From contig NZ_OY762905.1 in NCBI RefSeq assembly GCF_963666525.1, positions 2,090,001 through 2,154,000 of the forward strand: a stretch of DNA of 64,000 nucleotides. The letters run 5' to 3'. The first letter of the stretch is position 1; every line of letters starts with the position of its first letter. Below, in pieces: positions 36,557 to 45,299 of the stretch. This DNA comes from an uncultured Cohaesibacter sp. GTDB lineage: Bacteria; Pseudomonadota; Alphaproteobacteria; Rhizobiales; Cohaesibacteraceae. A model generated the notes under the pieces. It was not told the origin of the DNA. It was given only the letters and a program-made list of their open reading frames with translations, and ran no database searches. The position numbers were made by a program, and so were the translations under genes.

Positions 36557-37552
36557 TTACTCCATGTTCTGGAGTTTTTCGTAGGTACCTTCGCCCCAGA
36601 CCTTGGTGAACAGCGGTGGAACCGCATCAACAGTAGCCTTGCGGAAGCTTTCGACATCCGGTTCGATCACGGTGACGCCACCAGCCTTGAATTCGCTGAT
36701 CAGGCTGTCTTCCTGCTTCATGATTTCTTCGTTGGCCCAGGTGCTGGCTTCCTTTACAGCATCCGTGATGATGGTGCGATCTTCTTCGCTGAGGCCCATC
36801 CAGAAATCATTATTGACGACAACCATGCGCGGGGTGCGGATATGGCCGGTGAGAATGATGTATTTCTGAACTTCGTTCAGCTTGCCTGACTTGATGGTCG
36901 GCAGCGGGTTTTCCTGGCCATCGACCAGACCCTGCTGCAGGGCAAGATAGAGCTCATTGAAGTTGATCGGCGTCGGTTTCGCGCCCCATGCCTTGGCCAT
37001 GGCCACAAACACGTCATTCTGCGGCACACGAACCTTGAACCCGTCCATGTCGGCAACGGTCTTGATTTCCTTGTTGCTGGTGGTCAGGTGACGGGTGCCA
37101 TAGTAGAGCGCGGAAATGGCATGCATGCCGGCCGGTGCGAGCTGGGTGTTGATCTCGTCAAGCATTTCGCCATTGAGAACGGAAATCATCTGCTCGGGCG
37201 TCTTCCAGATGAAAGGCGCTTCAACGACAGAAATCCAGGGCACCCACTGGCCGAAGTTTGCAGCCCCTTCGGTTACCATCTGCTGCACGCCGGAGCTGAC
37301 AGCTTCGATCATGTCGCGCGAACCGCCGAGCTGACCGCCAGGGAAGGACTGGATTTCGATCCGGCCGTCACTCTTCTTGGAAACGATGTCAGCAACCTTG
37401 TCGATCATCATCACCTGAGGATGCGATCCGCCAACGACGTCACCCCAACGGATGGTCACATCGGCCGCAAATGCAGGCATGGTTGCAGAGACGCAGAGCG
37501 TCATTGCCGCAGCAGCCAAAAGGCTGGCGGGTGAAAAAATCGAGGGCTTCAT
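36557..37552 (-). CDS. dctP: TRAP transporter solute-binding protein DctP
   Basis: 331 residues, ribosome site GGGAGG 5 nt upstream. Signal peptide ends near 'ATMPAFA-ADVT'. Mature motifs: 'KSDGRIEIQSFPGGQLGGSRDMIE', the substrate Arg in 'FKVRVPQNDVF' and 'LYLALQQGLVDGQENPL'. DctP proteins bind acidic sugars, dicarboxylates or other carboxylates through this Arg. The substrate is not evident. First gene of the TRAP operon. Confidence 0.94.
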   Translation of the reverse strand: MKPSIFSPASLLAAAAMTLCVSATMPAFAADVTIRWGDVVGGSHPQVMMIDKVADIVSKKSDGRIEIQSFPGGQLGGSRDMIEAVSSGVQQMVTEGAANFGQWVPWISVVEAPFIWKTPEQMISVLNGEMLDEINTQLAPAGMHAISALYYGTRHLTTSNKEIKTVADMDGFKVRVPQNDVFVAMAKAWGAKPTPINFNELYLALQQGLVDGQENPLPTIKSGKLNEVQKYIILTGHIRTPRMVVVNNDFWMGLSEEDRTIITDAVKEASTWANEEIMKQEDSLISEFKAGGVTVIEPDVESFRKATVDAVPPLFTKVWGEGTYEKLQNME

Positions 37553-37586
37553 TATTTCCTCCCAGAACTAACTACCTCTAGCCGCA

Positions 37587-37601
37587 ATCGCGTGGCGCGA
37601 T
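37587..37601. promoter_or_regulatory. Inverted repeat in the dctP leader, candidate operator
   Basis: ATCGCG-TGG-CGCGAT lies 35 nt upstream of dctP. The position fits an operator or a leader hairpin; the likely regulator is the FCD-type GntR at the other end of the operon. Confidence 0.35.
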
Positions 37602-38153
37602 CGCGTATATGGACACAACCCGCAATTCCTCTGCGGGCTGATCGCGCCACTATAGACATGATCAAATCACTCATTCAAGAATAAAAGCATCACTGATCTA
37701 CAACTGATATGTCATTTCGCATTAAGGCCAATGTTGCAACGTTTCAACCTTCACGGGAGTGAAGAAGAATGATATTGCGCGCCCGAAAATGCAGGAACGG
37801 ACGAGACGACAGCTTGGGGAAAACGACCTTTCCCCAGCAACCTTGCCGACAGATGCGGAATGTCGGCAGGCGTGCCTTGAAACTGCCACCAAGCCGGGTA
37901 TTAATCGCGCCAATCAGGTTGGCAGGGGAAAAACCATCAAACAAGCCAGCCAGGGCGATCCGATCCCGGATAAAATCGCCCTTGATGTATCCCTTCATGA
38001 CATGGTCAATAAGACACCTTGATCTTCTCACAGGAAGATCAGCATGATTCGTTGTCCTCGGCCCCATGGCCAGGCCGTCCCGGTTTCCCTGCCAACAGGG
38101 CCACTCGGAGGGCTGACCGGCGATTGGCCGAATCGAACTTGAGGAGCAGGGCG
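37602..38153. other. Intergenic region, no convincing gene
   Basis: About 550 nt. Overlapping frames of 60-170 codons exist on both strands at 37744-38259 but none shows a family match. The rightward frame at 37759-38022 has a GGAG-like sequence before it and cannot be fully excluded as a small orphan gene. Confidence 0.4.
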
Positions 38154-39191
38154 ATGACGCTCGCAAAGAACAAACCGGAGACCAGCGGTGCTGCAAAGCC
38201 TGCCGATCAAGACAAGTCCGAGTCCGACAACACCGAACAGTCGATGACGGTCGCAGCACCGGTGCTGGGCATCGGCCTCAAACTGGCCTCGACACTGGTA
38301 TTCAGCATCATGACTGTCACCCTGAAGATTGCCTCGGAAACGGTGCCGATCGGTGAGATCGTCTTTGCCCGCAACTTCATAGGCCTGTGGCCGGTGCTGC
38401 TGATGGTCACCCTGAGAGGGGAACTGGGCATTGCCTTCCGCACCAACCATCCATTGGGGCATCTGGGCCGGTCGGGCATCGGCATCATCTCGATGATGTT
38501 TTCCTTCACCGCCTATGCCATGCTGCCACTTCCCGACGCCACGGCCATCGGCTTTGCCTCGCCGCTCTTCGTGATCATACTGGCCTTCTTCATCCTCAAG
38601 GAAAAAGTCAGGATCTATCGCTGGAGCGCGGTCGGGATCGGCTTTATCGGTATCATCATCATCCTGTCACCCCACATGGGCTCCGGCGAGATGGACAGCA
38701 ACGCCTTCATCGGCTCCATGTGCGCGGCAACCTCGGCCTTCCTTGGTGGCCTGGCAATGATTTTCGTGCGCAAGCTGTGCGAGACGGAGCGAACATCGAC
38801 CATCGTCGTCTGGTTCCACGGCGCAGGCACCGTGCTCGCCCTGTTCTCGATCCCCGTCGGCTTTATATGGACCGACTGGGCCTGGGTCATGCCGGACATG
38901 AAGAGCCTGATGCTGCTGTTCATCGTCGGCATTTCCGGCGGCATTGGCCAGATCCTGATGACCCAGAGCTATCGCTACGCCGACGCCTCGACGATTGCCC
39001 CGTTCGACTATACCAGCATGATCTGGGCCGTGCTCTTCGGCTATCTGCTGTTTGCGGACGTGCCGCTGCCACAGGTTCTGATCGGCGCTGTCGTGGTGAT
39101 CTGTGCCGGCATCTTCGTCATCTTCCGCGAACACGCCCTTGGTCTCGACCGGACGAAGTCGCGCCGCGCCTCGACACCATCCAAATCGTAA
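38154..39191 (+). CDS. EamA/DMT-family transporter
   Basis: 345 residues from ATG 38154, with GAGGAG 7 nt upstream. A polar N-terminal extension of about 40 residues (rich in Lys, Asp and Ser) precedes ten membrane segments in two EamA repeats. Recognisable marks are 'FARNFIGLWPVLLM', 'PLPDATAIGFASPLFV' and 'FFILKEKVRIYRW', and in the second repeat 'LMTQSYRYADASTIAPFDYTSMIWA' around residue 270. By eye it is paralogous to the permease at 18795-19703. Substrate unknown; the second repeat resembles the RhaT/S-adenosylmethionine-type branch only loosely. Confidence 0.87.
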   Translation: MTLAKNKPETSGAAKPADQDKSESDNTEQSMTVAAPVLGIGLKLASTLVFSIMTVTLKIASETVPIGEIVFARNFIGLWPVLLMVTLRGELGIAFRTNHPLGHLGRSGIGIISMMFSFTAYAMLPLPDATAIGFASPLFVIILAFFILKEKVRIYRWSAVGIGFIGIIIILSPHMGSGEMDSNAFIGSMCAATSAFLGGLAMIFVRKLCETERTSTIVVWFHGAGTVLALFSIPVGFIWTDWAWVMPDMKSLMLLFIVGISGGIGQILMTQSYRYADASTIAPFDYTSMIWAVLFGYLLFADVPLPQVLIGAVVVICAGIFVIFREHALGLDRTKSRRASTPSKS

Positions 39192-39241
39192 CGTCCAAAC
39201 CATATGTTGCTGACAGCAGCAAGGGCTCCTGCCCTTACCCG

Positions 39242-39282
39242 AAAGATCCCGATCCGGACCCAGCAGAAGGCCCGGATCTTTC
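39242..39282 (+). terminator. Terminator-like stem-loop after the EamA permease
   Basis: GATCCGG / CCGGATC (39251-39278) and an outer AAAGATCC / GGATCTTT can pair alternatively, about 50 nt after the stop, followed by TTTCC. Confidence 0.5.
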
Positions 39283-39509
39283 CCTCTCCGATCAGGGCAC
39301 AGGCAAGACACTGTCGTGTTCTTCGGGCTACCGGCAACCATTAAGTGTGTCACGCAGTCACCTCACCCGGGCTCTGAAGTCCATTCCGAAATGCGAACAC
39401 GGTGTTGCCGAAGCACGTTCATTCAAAAATGGGAATTCTGCGGCATTTTGCGTGCCGAAACGGCACCTGCGCCCATCAAGATGATTGACATCATTCAGCA
39501 ATCCGGGAA

Positions 39510-39701
39510 ATGATAGGCCACCTTCCGGAGCCAGACATAGACCTTATTGCGCAGGCAAGACAAAAAGAAACCAGATCAATCATCATCCAGCCCGTCTGGA
39601 GACATCTTTTCATCCAATTGAAAACTGTTCTGAATGGTCATTTCACAAGCATGAACCATCGCAAGCAGTCATGTGGCCCCACCATGAGCGAAAACCGATA
39701 G
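39510..39701 (+). CDS. Possible small protein
   Basis: 63 codons. The first 45 residues read like a real small basic amphipathic protein ('LPEPDIDLIAQARQKETRSIII') similar in style to the short helical proteins with an ARQxR-type motif that are abundant in alphaproteobacteria; the last 18 residues look random. A GGGAA sits only 2 nt before the ATG, which is poor spacing. It lies in the 535-nt gap before the symporter genes. Low confidence; nothing else is recognised in 39,283-39,726. Confidence 0.3.
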   Translation: MIGHLPEPDIDLIAQARQKETRSIIIQPVWRHLFIQLKTVLNGHFTSMNHRKQSCGPTMSENR

Positions 39702-39726
39702 AATCCCAAATAGCGGAGTACACTTT

Positions 39727-39912
39727 GTGTCTCGAAAAACCTCACTCTGGCTGATCGGCCTTATCATCGTGGCGCTTTATGCCGTGCCCTATCTGCTCCT
39801 TCATGATGTTGCGACCTGGTATGGCAGCTTCCTGTTCTGGATCGGCGCCGCTGTGGTCCTCATCCTTCTGAACATCACGGCAACCGCAGGCTTCAAGGGA
39901 GATGATCAGTGA
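39727..39912 (+). CDS. Small two-helix membrane protein, symporter partner (DUF3311/DUF997-like)
   Basis: 61 residues starting at GTG 39727 (GGAG 8 nt upstream). Two membrane helices ('LWLIGLIIVALYAVPYLLL' and 'FLFWIGAAVVLILLNI') separated by an aromatic-rich turn, the layout of the small proteins that precede some sodium:solute symporters (for example YhdT before PanF). The stop overlaps the start of the symporter by 3 nt (GTGA), indicating coupled translation in a probable complex. Confidence 0.8.
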   Translation: MSRKTSLWLIGLIIVALYAVPYLLLHDVATWYGSFLFWIGAAVVLILLNITATAGFKGDDQ

Positions 39913-41381
39913 GCACGACACTTATCTGGACCGGTATCGTCATCTATATCATCATCGCCTGCGCGGTTGCCTATCTGTCCCGCAGGGGCGAATCCACCGA
40001 CATGGCCGACTATTTTGTCGGCGGGCGCAAACTGGGCGGCGTGATTTCCGCCCTCAGTTACTCTGCCACGACCTATTCGGCCTTCATGATGGTCGGGCTT
40101 GCGGGCCTCACCTACAAGGGGGGCGTCGGAGCGCTGGGCTTTGAAATCGTCTATTTCGCCGGTGTCTCGCTTGTCGCGATCTTCGGCCCCCGCTTCTGGC
40201 TCGTCGGCAAGAAATTCGGCTTTGTCACCCCCTCGGAAATGCTCGGAACGCGCTACGACTCGCGCATCCTGGCGATGGTCGTGGCCATTGCCAGTTGCCT
40301 GTTCCTGGTGCCCTACTCCGCCGTTCAGCTGGCCGGTATCGGCTATCTGCTCTCGGGTATGAGCGATGGCGCCATCTCCTTCCCGGTCGGGCTTGTCATC
40401 GCCACGCTTCTGGCCATCGTCCTGTCCTACGTCGCCGGGATCCGCTCGGTTATGTGGACCGACAGCCTGCAGGCCCTTTTGATGATCTCCGCTTCGGTGC
40501 TAGTGACCGTCGTGGTGATCGACAAGCTTGGCGGCTTCTTCACCATGTTCGACAAGATCGCAGCGGCCAAGCCGGAAATGCTTCAGGTCCCGGGGCCGGG
40601 TCTCTTCAGCTTCAAGACGATGCTCGGACTGACCATTCCGTGGTTCTTCTTTTCCATTTCCAACCCACAGGTCAGCCAGCGCCTGTTCATGCCCAAGTCG
40701 CTCTCGGCCCTGAGGCGGATGCTGATCCTGTTCCTCTGCTTTGGCCTCATCTACACGATCGTCGCCGTGTTGTGGGGTTTCTCGGCCTTTGAGGCCTTCC
40801 CGGATCTGCCGAACGCCGACATGGCAAGCGCCGCCCTTCTGGGAGCCGACTTCCTGCCGCCGGTGCTGGCAATCGTCGTGATGATCGGCATCCTTGCCGC
40901 TGCCATCTCGACCATCGACTCGATCCTGCTGACCCTGTCCTCGATGCTCGCCCGCGACGTCTATGGCAGCTTCAGCAGCGAGACCAACGACGCAGCCCAG
41001 CTCAAGATCGGCCGCTTCGTGATCCCGGTCATTTCGCTGATCGCTTTAGCCTTCGCCTCCCTCAAGCTGAGCCTGATCTCTATCCTGTCGGTTGCCGCCT
41101 CATCCGGACTGGTGGTGATGGTTCCGGCAATCATCGGAGCCTTCTTCTGGAAGCGGGGAACGGCTGCAGGCGCGCTTTCCAGCATCATCGTCGGTGGATT
41201 GTTCGTCATCATCATGTATATGACCGGCAATAATCTGTTCGGCCTCAACGCCGGCATTCTCGGCCTGCCGGTTTCCGCTCTGGTCTTCGTGCTGGTCAGC
41301 CTTGTGACCGTGCGGCATGAGAAAATGGCGCGGATCTTCGTTGATGACATCAGCGACGAGCTCGCAAGGATCACCAAATAG
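39909..41381 (+). CDS. Sodium:solute symporter (SSS family)
   Basis: 490 residues from GTG 39909, about 13 membrane helices. Family features include 'DYFVGGRKLGGVISALSYSATTYSAFMM' (first broken helix, cut across), 'GIRSVMWTDSLQALLM' near residue 185 and the sodium-site helix 'GILAAAISTIDSILLTLSSMLARDVY' near residue 320. The sequence ends in a charged tail. The closest families by eye are pantothenate/proline-type SSS members, but the substrate cannot be assigned. A strong bidirectional terminator follows. Confidence 0.93.
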   Translation: MSTTLIWTGIVIYIIIACAVAYLSRRGESTDMADYFVGGRKLGGVISALSYSATTYSAFMMVGLAGLTYKGGVGALGFEIVYFAGVSLVAIFGPRFWLVGKKFGFVTPSEMLGTRYDSRILAMVVAIASCLFLVPYSAVQLAGIGYLLSGMSDGAISFPVGLVIATLLAIVLSYVAGIRSVMWTDSLQALLMISASVLVTVVVIDKLGGFFTMFDKIAAAKPEMLQVPGPGLFSFKTMLGLTIPWFFFSISNPQVSQRLFMPKSLSALRRMLILFLCFGLIYTIVAVLWGFSAFEAFPDLPNADMASAALLGADFLPPVLAIVVMIGILAAAISTIDSILLTLSSMLARDVYGSFSSETNDAAQLKIGRFVIPVISLIALAFASLKLSLISILSVAASSGLVVMVPAIIGAFFWKRGTAAGALSSIIVGGLFVIIMYMTGNNLFGLNAGILGLPVSALVFVLVSLVTVRHEKMARIFVDDISDELARITK

Positions 41382-41404
41382 CAACAACGCCGATTGGTGA
41401 CACA

Positions 41405-41438
41405 AAGAAGGGGCAGATCGTCTGATCTGCCCCTTCTT
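41405..41438. terminator. Bidirectional terminator between symporter and aminotransferase
   Basis: A perfect 15-bp stem AAGAAGGGGCAGATC / GATCTGCCCCTTCTT with a 4-nt loop, 24 nt after the symporter stop and 30 nt after the converging aminotransferase stop. Confidence 0.93.
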
Positions 41439-41468
41439 GCATTTCATATCAATCCGGCTAAAAGCCCC

Positions 41469-42800
41469 TTACCAACCGGCATAGGGGGCGACAGCCTCGT
41501 CGGAAACCTTACCCGAGGCAGCATCGGCAATCGCCTTGCCAAGGATGTCAACCGCAAGGTCGATCTCCTCGTCATTGATGATCAGCGGCGGCGTGATCTC
41601 CAGCACATTGCCCCCGACATAGTGAACGACGGCACCAAGCTCGAAGGCCCGGTAGACGACCTTGGTCGCCAGCGCCCTGTCCGGCGTGTTGCTCTCCTTG
41701 TCGGTCACCAGTTCCAGACCGATGGCCAGCCCTTCCGCCCGCACGTCACCGATGACGGGGCTGTCCTTCATCAGCTCTTTCAAGCCACTGACAAAGCGCT
41801 TGCCAGCACGGGCAGAGCGTTGCGGAATGTCTTCCTCGACGAGGGTGCGCATGACCTGACGCCCGACGGCGGTGCAGATCGGATTGCCCGCCGTGGTCAG
41901 TAGCGCAGAAGCCGCAGGCCCGTCGATGACCCAGGCAGGCGCAACGGCAGCCGACAGCGGCAACCCGCCGCCGATCAACTTGCCGAAGGTGACGATATCA
42001 GGAACGATCCCGTCCAACTGGAAGGCATGCATCACACCGGCACGGCCAAGGCCCATTTTCACCTCGTCAACGGCCAGCAGCACTCCATGCTTCCTGCAGG
42101 TGGCCAGTAGGGCGGTCAGGAAGCCCTTCGGCGGAATGATCATGCCGCCATCGGAAAGGATCGGTTCGGCCATCAGGCAGCAGACATCGCCCTTGGCCAG
42201 CTCCCGGTCAATCTCGGCAATCGAGGCGGCAACACTTGCTGCGATCGGATCATCGCCCGCAACATGCGGCCGGAAGGGATTGGGGTAGGTAGCCAGAAAC
42301 AGGTCCGGGTCGGCCTCCGCCCCGGCGGCGATATGAACATCCGACACCTTCATGGCAACGCCGAGCCCGCCGTGATAGCCCAGCTTGAAGGTCACGATCC
42401 GTTTCTTGCCGGTCGCCTGACGAGCTGCGCGGAAGATGACGTCATTGGCATCGGTGCCGGAATGACCGAAATAGACGCGACGCTCGCCCTCTCCGGGCGT
42501 GAAGGCCAGCAGATCCTCGGCAAAACCGACGCTGTCCGGGTGGGCAGCAGACAGTCCGCCAGCACCGGCTGGCGACTGGGCCGCCTTGACCATCGCCTCG
42601 ATGATCCTGGGATGCCCATGGCCAAGTCCACAGGCCGTCCAGGTCGAAGACAGGTCAAGCAGCTTGCGGCCGCCGACCTCGGTGAGCCATGAGCCCTTGC
42701 CCTTTTCAATGGCAATGGGGAAAAAGCGCAATTTTTCGATGCCGGCAACGGCCTTGGCATCACGATCGAGAAGAGCTTGGGCTTGCGGGGAAATCGTCAT
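41469..42800 (-). CDS. Class III (omega) aminotransferase
   Basis: 443 residues from ATG 42800, chosen for CAGGAG 7 nt upstream (a longer frame to 43232 runs into the glutamine-synthetase gene). PLP enzyme of the ornithine/GABA/putrescine aminotransferase fold: 'YFGHSGTDANDVIFRAAR', 'GYHGG', Asp in 'LLAVDEVKMGLGR' near residue 244 and the PLP Lys in 'IVTFGKLIGGG' near residue 272. It removes an amino group from an omega-amino acid or amine. Co-directional with the GS-like gene 223 nt upstream and with rpiR, so it probably acts on the amine processed by this module. Substrate unknown. Confidence 0.9.
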   Translation of the reverse strand: MTISPQAQALLDRDAKAVAGIEKLRFFPIAIEKGKGSWLTEVGGRKLLDLSSTWTACGLGHGHPRIIEAMVKAAQSPAGAGGLSAAHPDSVGFAEDLLAFTPGEGERRVYFGHSGTDANDVIFRAARQATGKKRIVTFKLGYHGGLGVAMKVSDVHIAAGAEADPDLFLATYPNPFRPHVAGDDPIAASVAASIAEIDRELAKGDVCCLMAEPILSDGGMIIPPKGFLTALLATCRKHGVLLAVDEVKMGLGRAGVMHAFQLDGIVPDIVTFGKLIGGGLPLSAAVAPAWVIDGPAASALLTTAGNPICTAVGRQVMRTLVEEDIPQRSARAGKRFVSGLKELMKDSPVIGDVRAEGLAIGLELVTDKESNTPDRALATKVVYRAFELGAVVHYVGGNVLEITPPLIINDEEIDLAVDILGKAIADAASGKVSDEAVAPYAGW

Positions 42801-42940
42801 TTGGCAACTCCTGTTGTTCAGTGGGAAGACGCGGGGGTCTGAGCGCAGGAAATTCAGAAAATGAATTGGAAAAAACGGCATCCAGGCAAGAGGAGGGAAC
42901 GCCCGATGCGGAAATGTGCAGGGTGGGCGCTGCCAGACTG

Positions 42941-42962
42941 GGTACAGACCGGGTACAGACCG
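42941..42962. repeat. Tandem 11-bp repeat upstream of the aminotransferase
   Basis: GGGTACAGACC occurs twice with no spacer, followed by GGG, about 140 nt upstream of the aminotransferase start in the 223-nt gap after the GS-like gene. It may be a direct-repeat regulatory site. Confidence 0.5.
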
Positions 42963-43023
42963 GGCCTGACAGCGCATGGTGATACAATTGCGGCCTTGAA
43001 AGTGGGCCTGGTAGGAAGTGGAC

Positions 43024-44337
43024 TTAGTAGACGGTAGCATAAGCGGCGCAGCGAGCCGCCGTATCCATGCCCTCGAGACAAGCCAGCTCGCCCTTCTTGT
43101 GGGCCAGATAGACGTCGACAAACTCTGCCGGGAACCAGCTGCGAACGGTCTCGTTCTTGTCGAGCCTCTCAAGGGCCGCTTCCAGTGTCTGCGGCAGACG
43201 TACATAGCCTCGCTCGGAAAGGGCTGCCTCATCGAGCAAGGACAGATCCTCTTCGGTCACCTTTGGCATCGGCAGCTTGTCCTTTATGCCCTGCGTACCG
43301 GCAAAGATGATGGCAGCAAGGGCAAGGTGCGGCGAGGCAGCACAGTCGGCGGCCCGGAACTCGAAGTTATATTGGCGCGCAATGCTTTCCGGATCGGTCG
43401 AGGTCACCGGGCAGATGCGGATGGAGGCCTCACGGTCGCGGAATCCGAGGTTGTTGTAGGCGGCACTCCAGCGATGTGGCGTCAGGCGCAGATAGGAAAT
43501 CTCCGATGGCGCGGTAAAGGCAACAATGCTGTCGAGATATTTCAGCACACCGGCGATGAAGGCTCCGGTCACCGGCGACATGCCTGCGAGCCCCTCAGCG
43601 TCATAGGTGGCTGGTTCGCCCTTTTCGGTCACGAAGCTCATATGGATATGCACCCCGTTACCCACCGACGCCGGGTCCTGGATGGGAGTGAAAGTCACGG
43701 TCTCGCCGTAGCGGGCTGCCGTCATGCGGGTCACTTCCCGCAAGATCAGGGATTCATCGGCCGCGCGGTAGTTGCGGCTCGGGCCGATGGTCACTTCATA
43801 CTGGTCCGGACCATATTCCTTCATGAAGGTGTCCGGATGAAGCCCGGCCTGTTCCAGAGCCGCCATCAGGGTCTCGCCAAACTGGCGACGACGGGTGAAG
43901 CCATTGAGGCCGTATGGCTCGCCCTTTGGTGCCACACCGGCGCGAAACTGGAATTCATGCTCAAACGCAGCAATCAGCTCGACGCCGCCAGCGTCCTTCA
44001 GGCCTTCCAGAGCCCCCTTCAGGATGGAGCGGGTGCAGCAGTTCCATGGCTGGCCATCAAGATCGGTCACATCACCGATCATGAAGCGCTCGACCGGACC
44101 GCCATCTTCAAAATCAAGCTTGACCTTGGAATCGGCGTCGGGGATCAGCAACAGATCACCAAGAGAGCCGAAGGGGCTTTCAGCAATGGCATCGAAACAG
44201 GTGATCTGGACGTTGGTGGGCGTCCAGCCGACACCACGCTTGAGGCGCTTTTCAACTTCCTTGAGCGGGAAGGACTTGCCGCGGGATTTGCCCGCAATGT
44301 CGGAGGTAAGGACGAAGACGAGGGGATTGGTGATCAC
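43024..44337 (-). CDS. Glutamine-synthetase-family gamma-glutamyl ligase
   Basis: 437 residues from GTG 44337 (GGAG 9 nt upstream; a TTG at 44352 would overlap that site). GS-fold active-site segments are present in order: 'AAFEHEFQF' (E-x-E metal site) near residue 125, 'GPDQYEVTIGP' near 180, 'GNGVHIHMSF' near 240, 'LGFRDREASIRICPV' near 315 and 'NFEFRAADCAASPHLALAAI' near 345. The N-terminal beta-grasp domain is shortened or divergent. Housekeeping GlnA is not this form; such paralogues (PuuA, GmaS, IpuC types) join glutamate to amines. Forms an operon with rpiR (4-nt gap) and the aminotransferase. Confidence 0.88.
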   Translation of the reverse strand: MITNPLVFVLTSDIAGKSRGKSFPLKEVEKRLKRGVGWTPTNVQITCFDAIAESPFGSLGDLLLIPDADSKVKLDFEDGGPVERFMIGDVTDLDGQPWNCCTRSILKGALEGLKDAGGVELIAAFEHEFQFRAGVAPKGEPYGLNGFTRRRQFGETLMAALEQAGLHPDTFMKEYGPDQYEVTIGPSRNYRAADESLILREVTRMTAARYGETVTFTPIQDPASVGNGVHIHMSFVTEKGEPATYDAEGLAGMSPVTGAFIAGVLKYLDSIVAFTAPSEISYLRLTPHRWSAAYNNLGFRDREASIRICPVTSTDPESIARQYNFEFRAADCAASPHLALAAIIFAGTQGIKDKLPMPKVTEEDLSLLDEAALSERGYVRLPQTLEAALERLDKNETVRSWFPAEFVDVYLAHKKGELACLEGMDTAARCAAYATVY

Positions 44338-44341
44338 TTTA

Positions 44342-45181
44342 TTATTCTCCAAAGTCTAATCGCATCGAATCCCAATGCTCGATGCGTTGCTTGGTTGTCT
44401 CCCAATGGGAATCGGCAATATTGGTCAGGGTTGCTTCAATCACGGCAAAGGCGCCGGAGTAGCTATCCCACAAGGTGTTGGTATTGATGGGCACAGCGAG
44501 AATTTCCGAGGCATGGCGCGAAACCGGCGACATCCAGTGGTCGGTCATCAGCACCACCTGCGCTTTGCGCTCTTCGGCAGCCTTTCGGGCAAGATGGTTG
44601 AGATTGGACTGATAGCGGCGGAAATCAGCGATCACCAGAATATCCTTGGCCTTCATGCGCAACAGGTATTCCGGCCACATTTCAGGGTCCGAGGGCAGAT
44701 GGTAGACCTTCTGGCGGATCTGACGCAGATGGCGCGACATATACTGCATCAGTGTGTCACTCATGCGCCCGCCGATGAAATAGAGAGACCGTTTCGGATC
44801 CGACAGCATCTGACAAATCCGCTCGAACTGTGCTTCCGAGATCGCCTGCGTCGATTCCTCCAGAATGTCCGACACACGATCGAGGAAGCTGGACATATAG
44901 GCCCCGTCGACCGGCTTGCTCATCGATTTGCGTTCCACCGGCGAGGTCTGGATCTGCTTGAGCTCATCGATCAGATGGCGCTGGAAGTCCTGAAAGCTCT
45001 GAAAGCCGATTTTCGAAACGAAACGTGAAATGCTCGGAGCCGACGTCTTGGCCCGCTCGGCCAGCGTCTGGATCGGCTCCAGTCCGGCGAATGGATAGTC
45101 CAGCAGAAGTGTTGTGCTCAGGCGTCTTTCCGTAGCTGTAAAGTCGGTTGAATGCGCCTCGATCTGATCACGAACGGTCAT
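44342..45181 (-). CDS. RpiR-family transcriptional regulator
   Basis: 279 residues, ribosome site AAGGGAG 6 nt upstream. An N-terminal RpiR helix-turn-helix (about residues 1-80, 'FTATERRLSTTLLLDYPF', 'SAPSISRFVSKIGFQSFQDFQRHL' region) precedes a SIS domain (about 125-260, 'SLYFIGGRMSDTLMQYMS', 'DILVIADFRRYQSN') of the type that binds phosphosugars or small anionic effectors. Divergent from the LIV-type transporter operon and first gene of the GS/aminotransferase operon, so it probably represses both. Inverted repeats lie between the divergent promoters. Confidence 0.92.
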   Translation of the reverse strand: MTVRDQIEAHSTDFTATERRLSTTLLLDYPFAGLEPIQTLAERAKTSAPSISRFVSKIGFQSFQDFQRHLIDELKQIQTSPVERKSMSKPVDGAYMSSFLDRVSDILEESTQAISEAQFERICQMLSDPKRSLYFIGGRMSDTLMQYMSRHLRQIRQKVYHLPSDPEMWPEYLLRMKAKDILVIADFRRYQSNLNHLARKAAEERKAQVVLMTDHWMSPVSRHASEILAVPINTNTLWDSYSGAFAVIEATLTNIADSHWETTKQRIEHWDSMRLDFGE

Positions 45182-45200
45182 GTCTTTCTCCCTTTCGATC

Positions 45201-45229
45201 CATAATGAGGAATGAAATTAAATTGTCAA
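45201..45229 (-). promoter_or_regulatory. Candidate rpiR promoter
   Basis: On the - strand TTGACA (45229-45224) and CATTAT (45207-45202) are 16 nt apart and mirror the opposite promoter. The short leader to rpiR (about 20 nt) contains the ribosome site. Confidence 0.55.
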
Positions 45230-45243
45230 ATGTATTTTTTTTG

Positions 45244-45273
45244 TTGACATTGAAAATCTGCTTTCATTATGTT
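45244..45273 (+). promoter_or_regulatory. Candidate transporter-operon promoter with embedded operator
   Basis: TTGACA at 45244-45249 and TATGTT at 45268-45273 (18-nt spacer; CATTAT at 45265 is an alternative). TGAAA-N6-TTTCA at 45251-45266 sits between the two boxes, where a bound RpiR dimer would block polymerase. CATAATGA (45201-45208) and TCATTATG (45264-45271) form a wider inverted pair across the gap. Confidence 0.6.
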
Positions 45274-45299
45274 CACTAGCAATTAGTTGGAGAAAATCG

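Noticed and set aside
37744-38259. Leftward 171-codon frame, considered as a transposase remnant
   Set aside because: No transposase motif and no terminal inverted repeats; kept only as an unexplained gap.
42801-43232. N-terminal extension of the aminotransferase
   Set aside because: It would read through the end of the GS-like gene; a good ribosome site precedes ATG 42800.
43024-44337. Housekeeping glutamine synthetase GlnA
   Set aside because: Length and active-site motif variants fit gamma-glutamyl-amine ligase paralogues, and the operon context is accessory.
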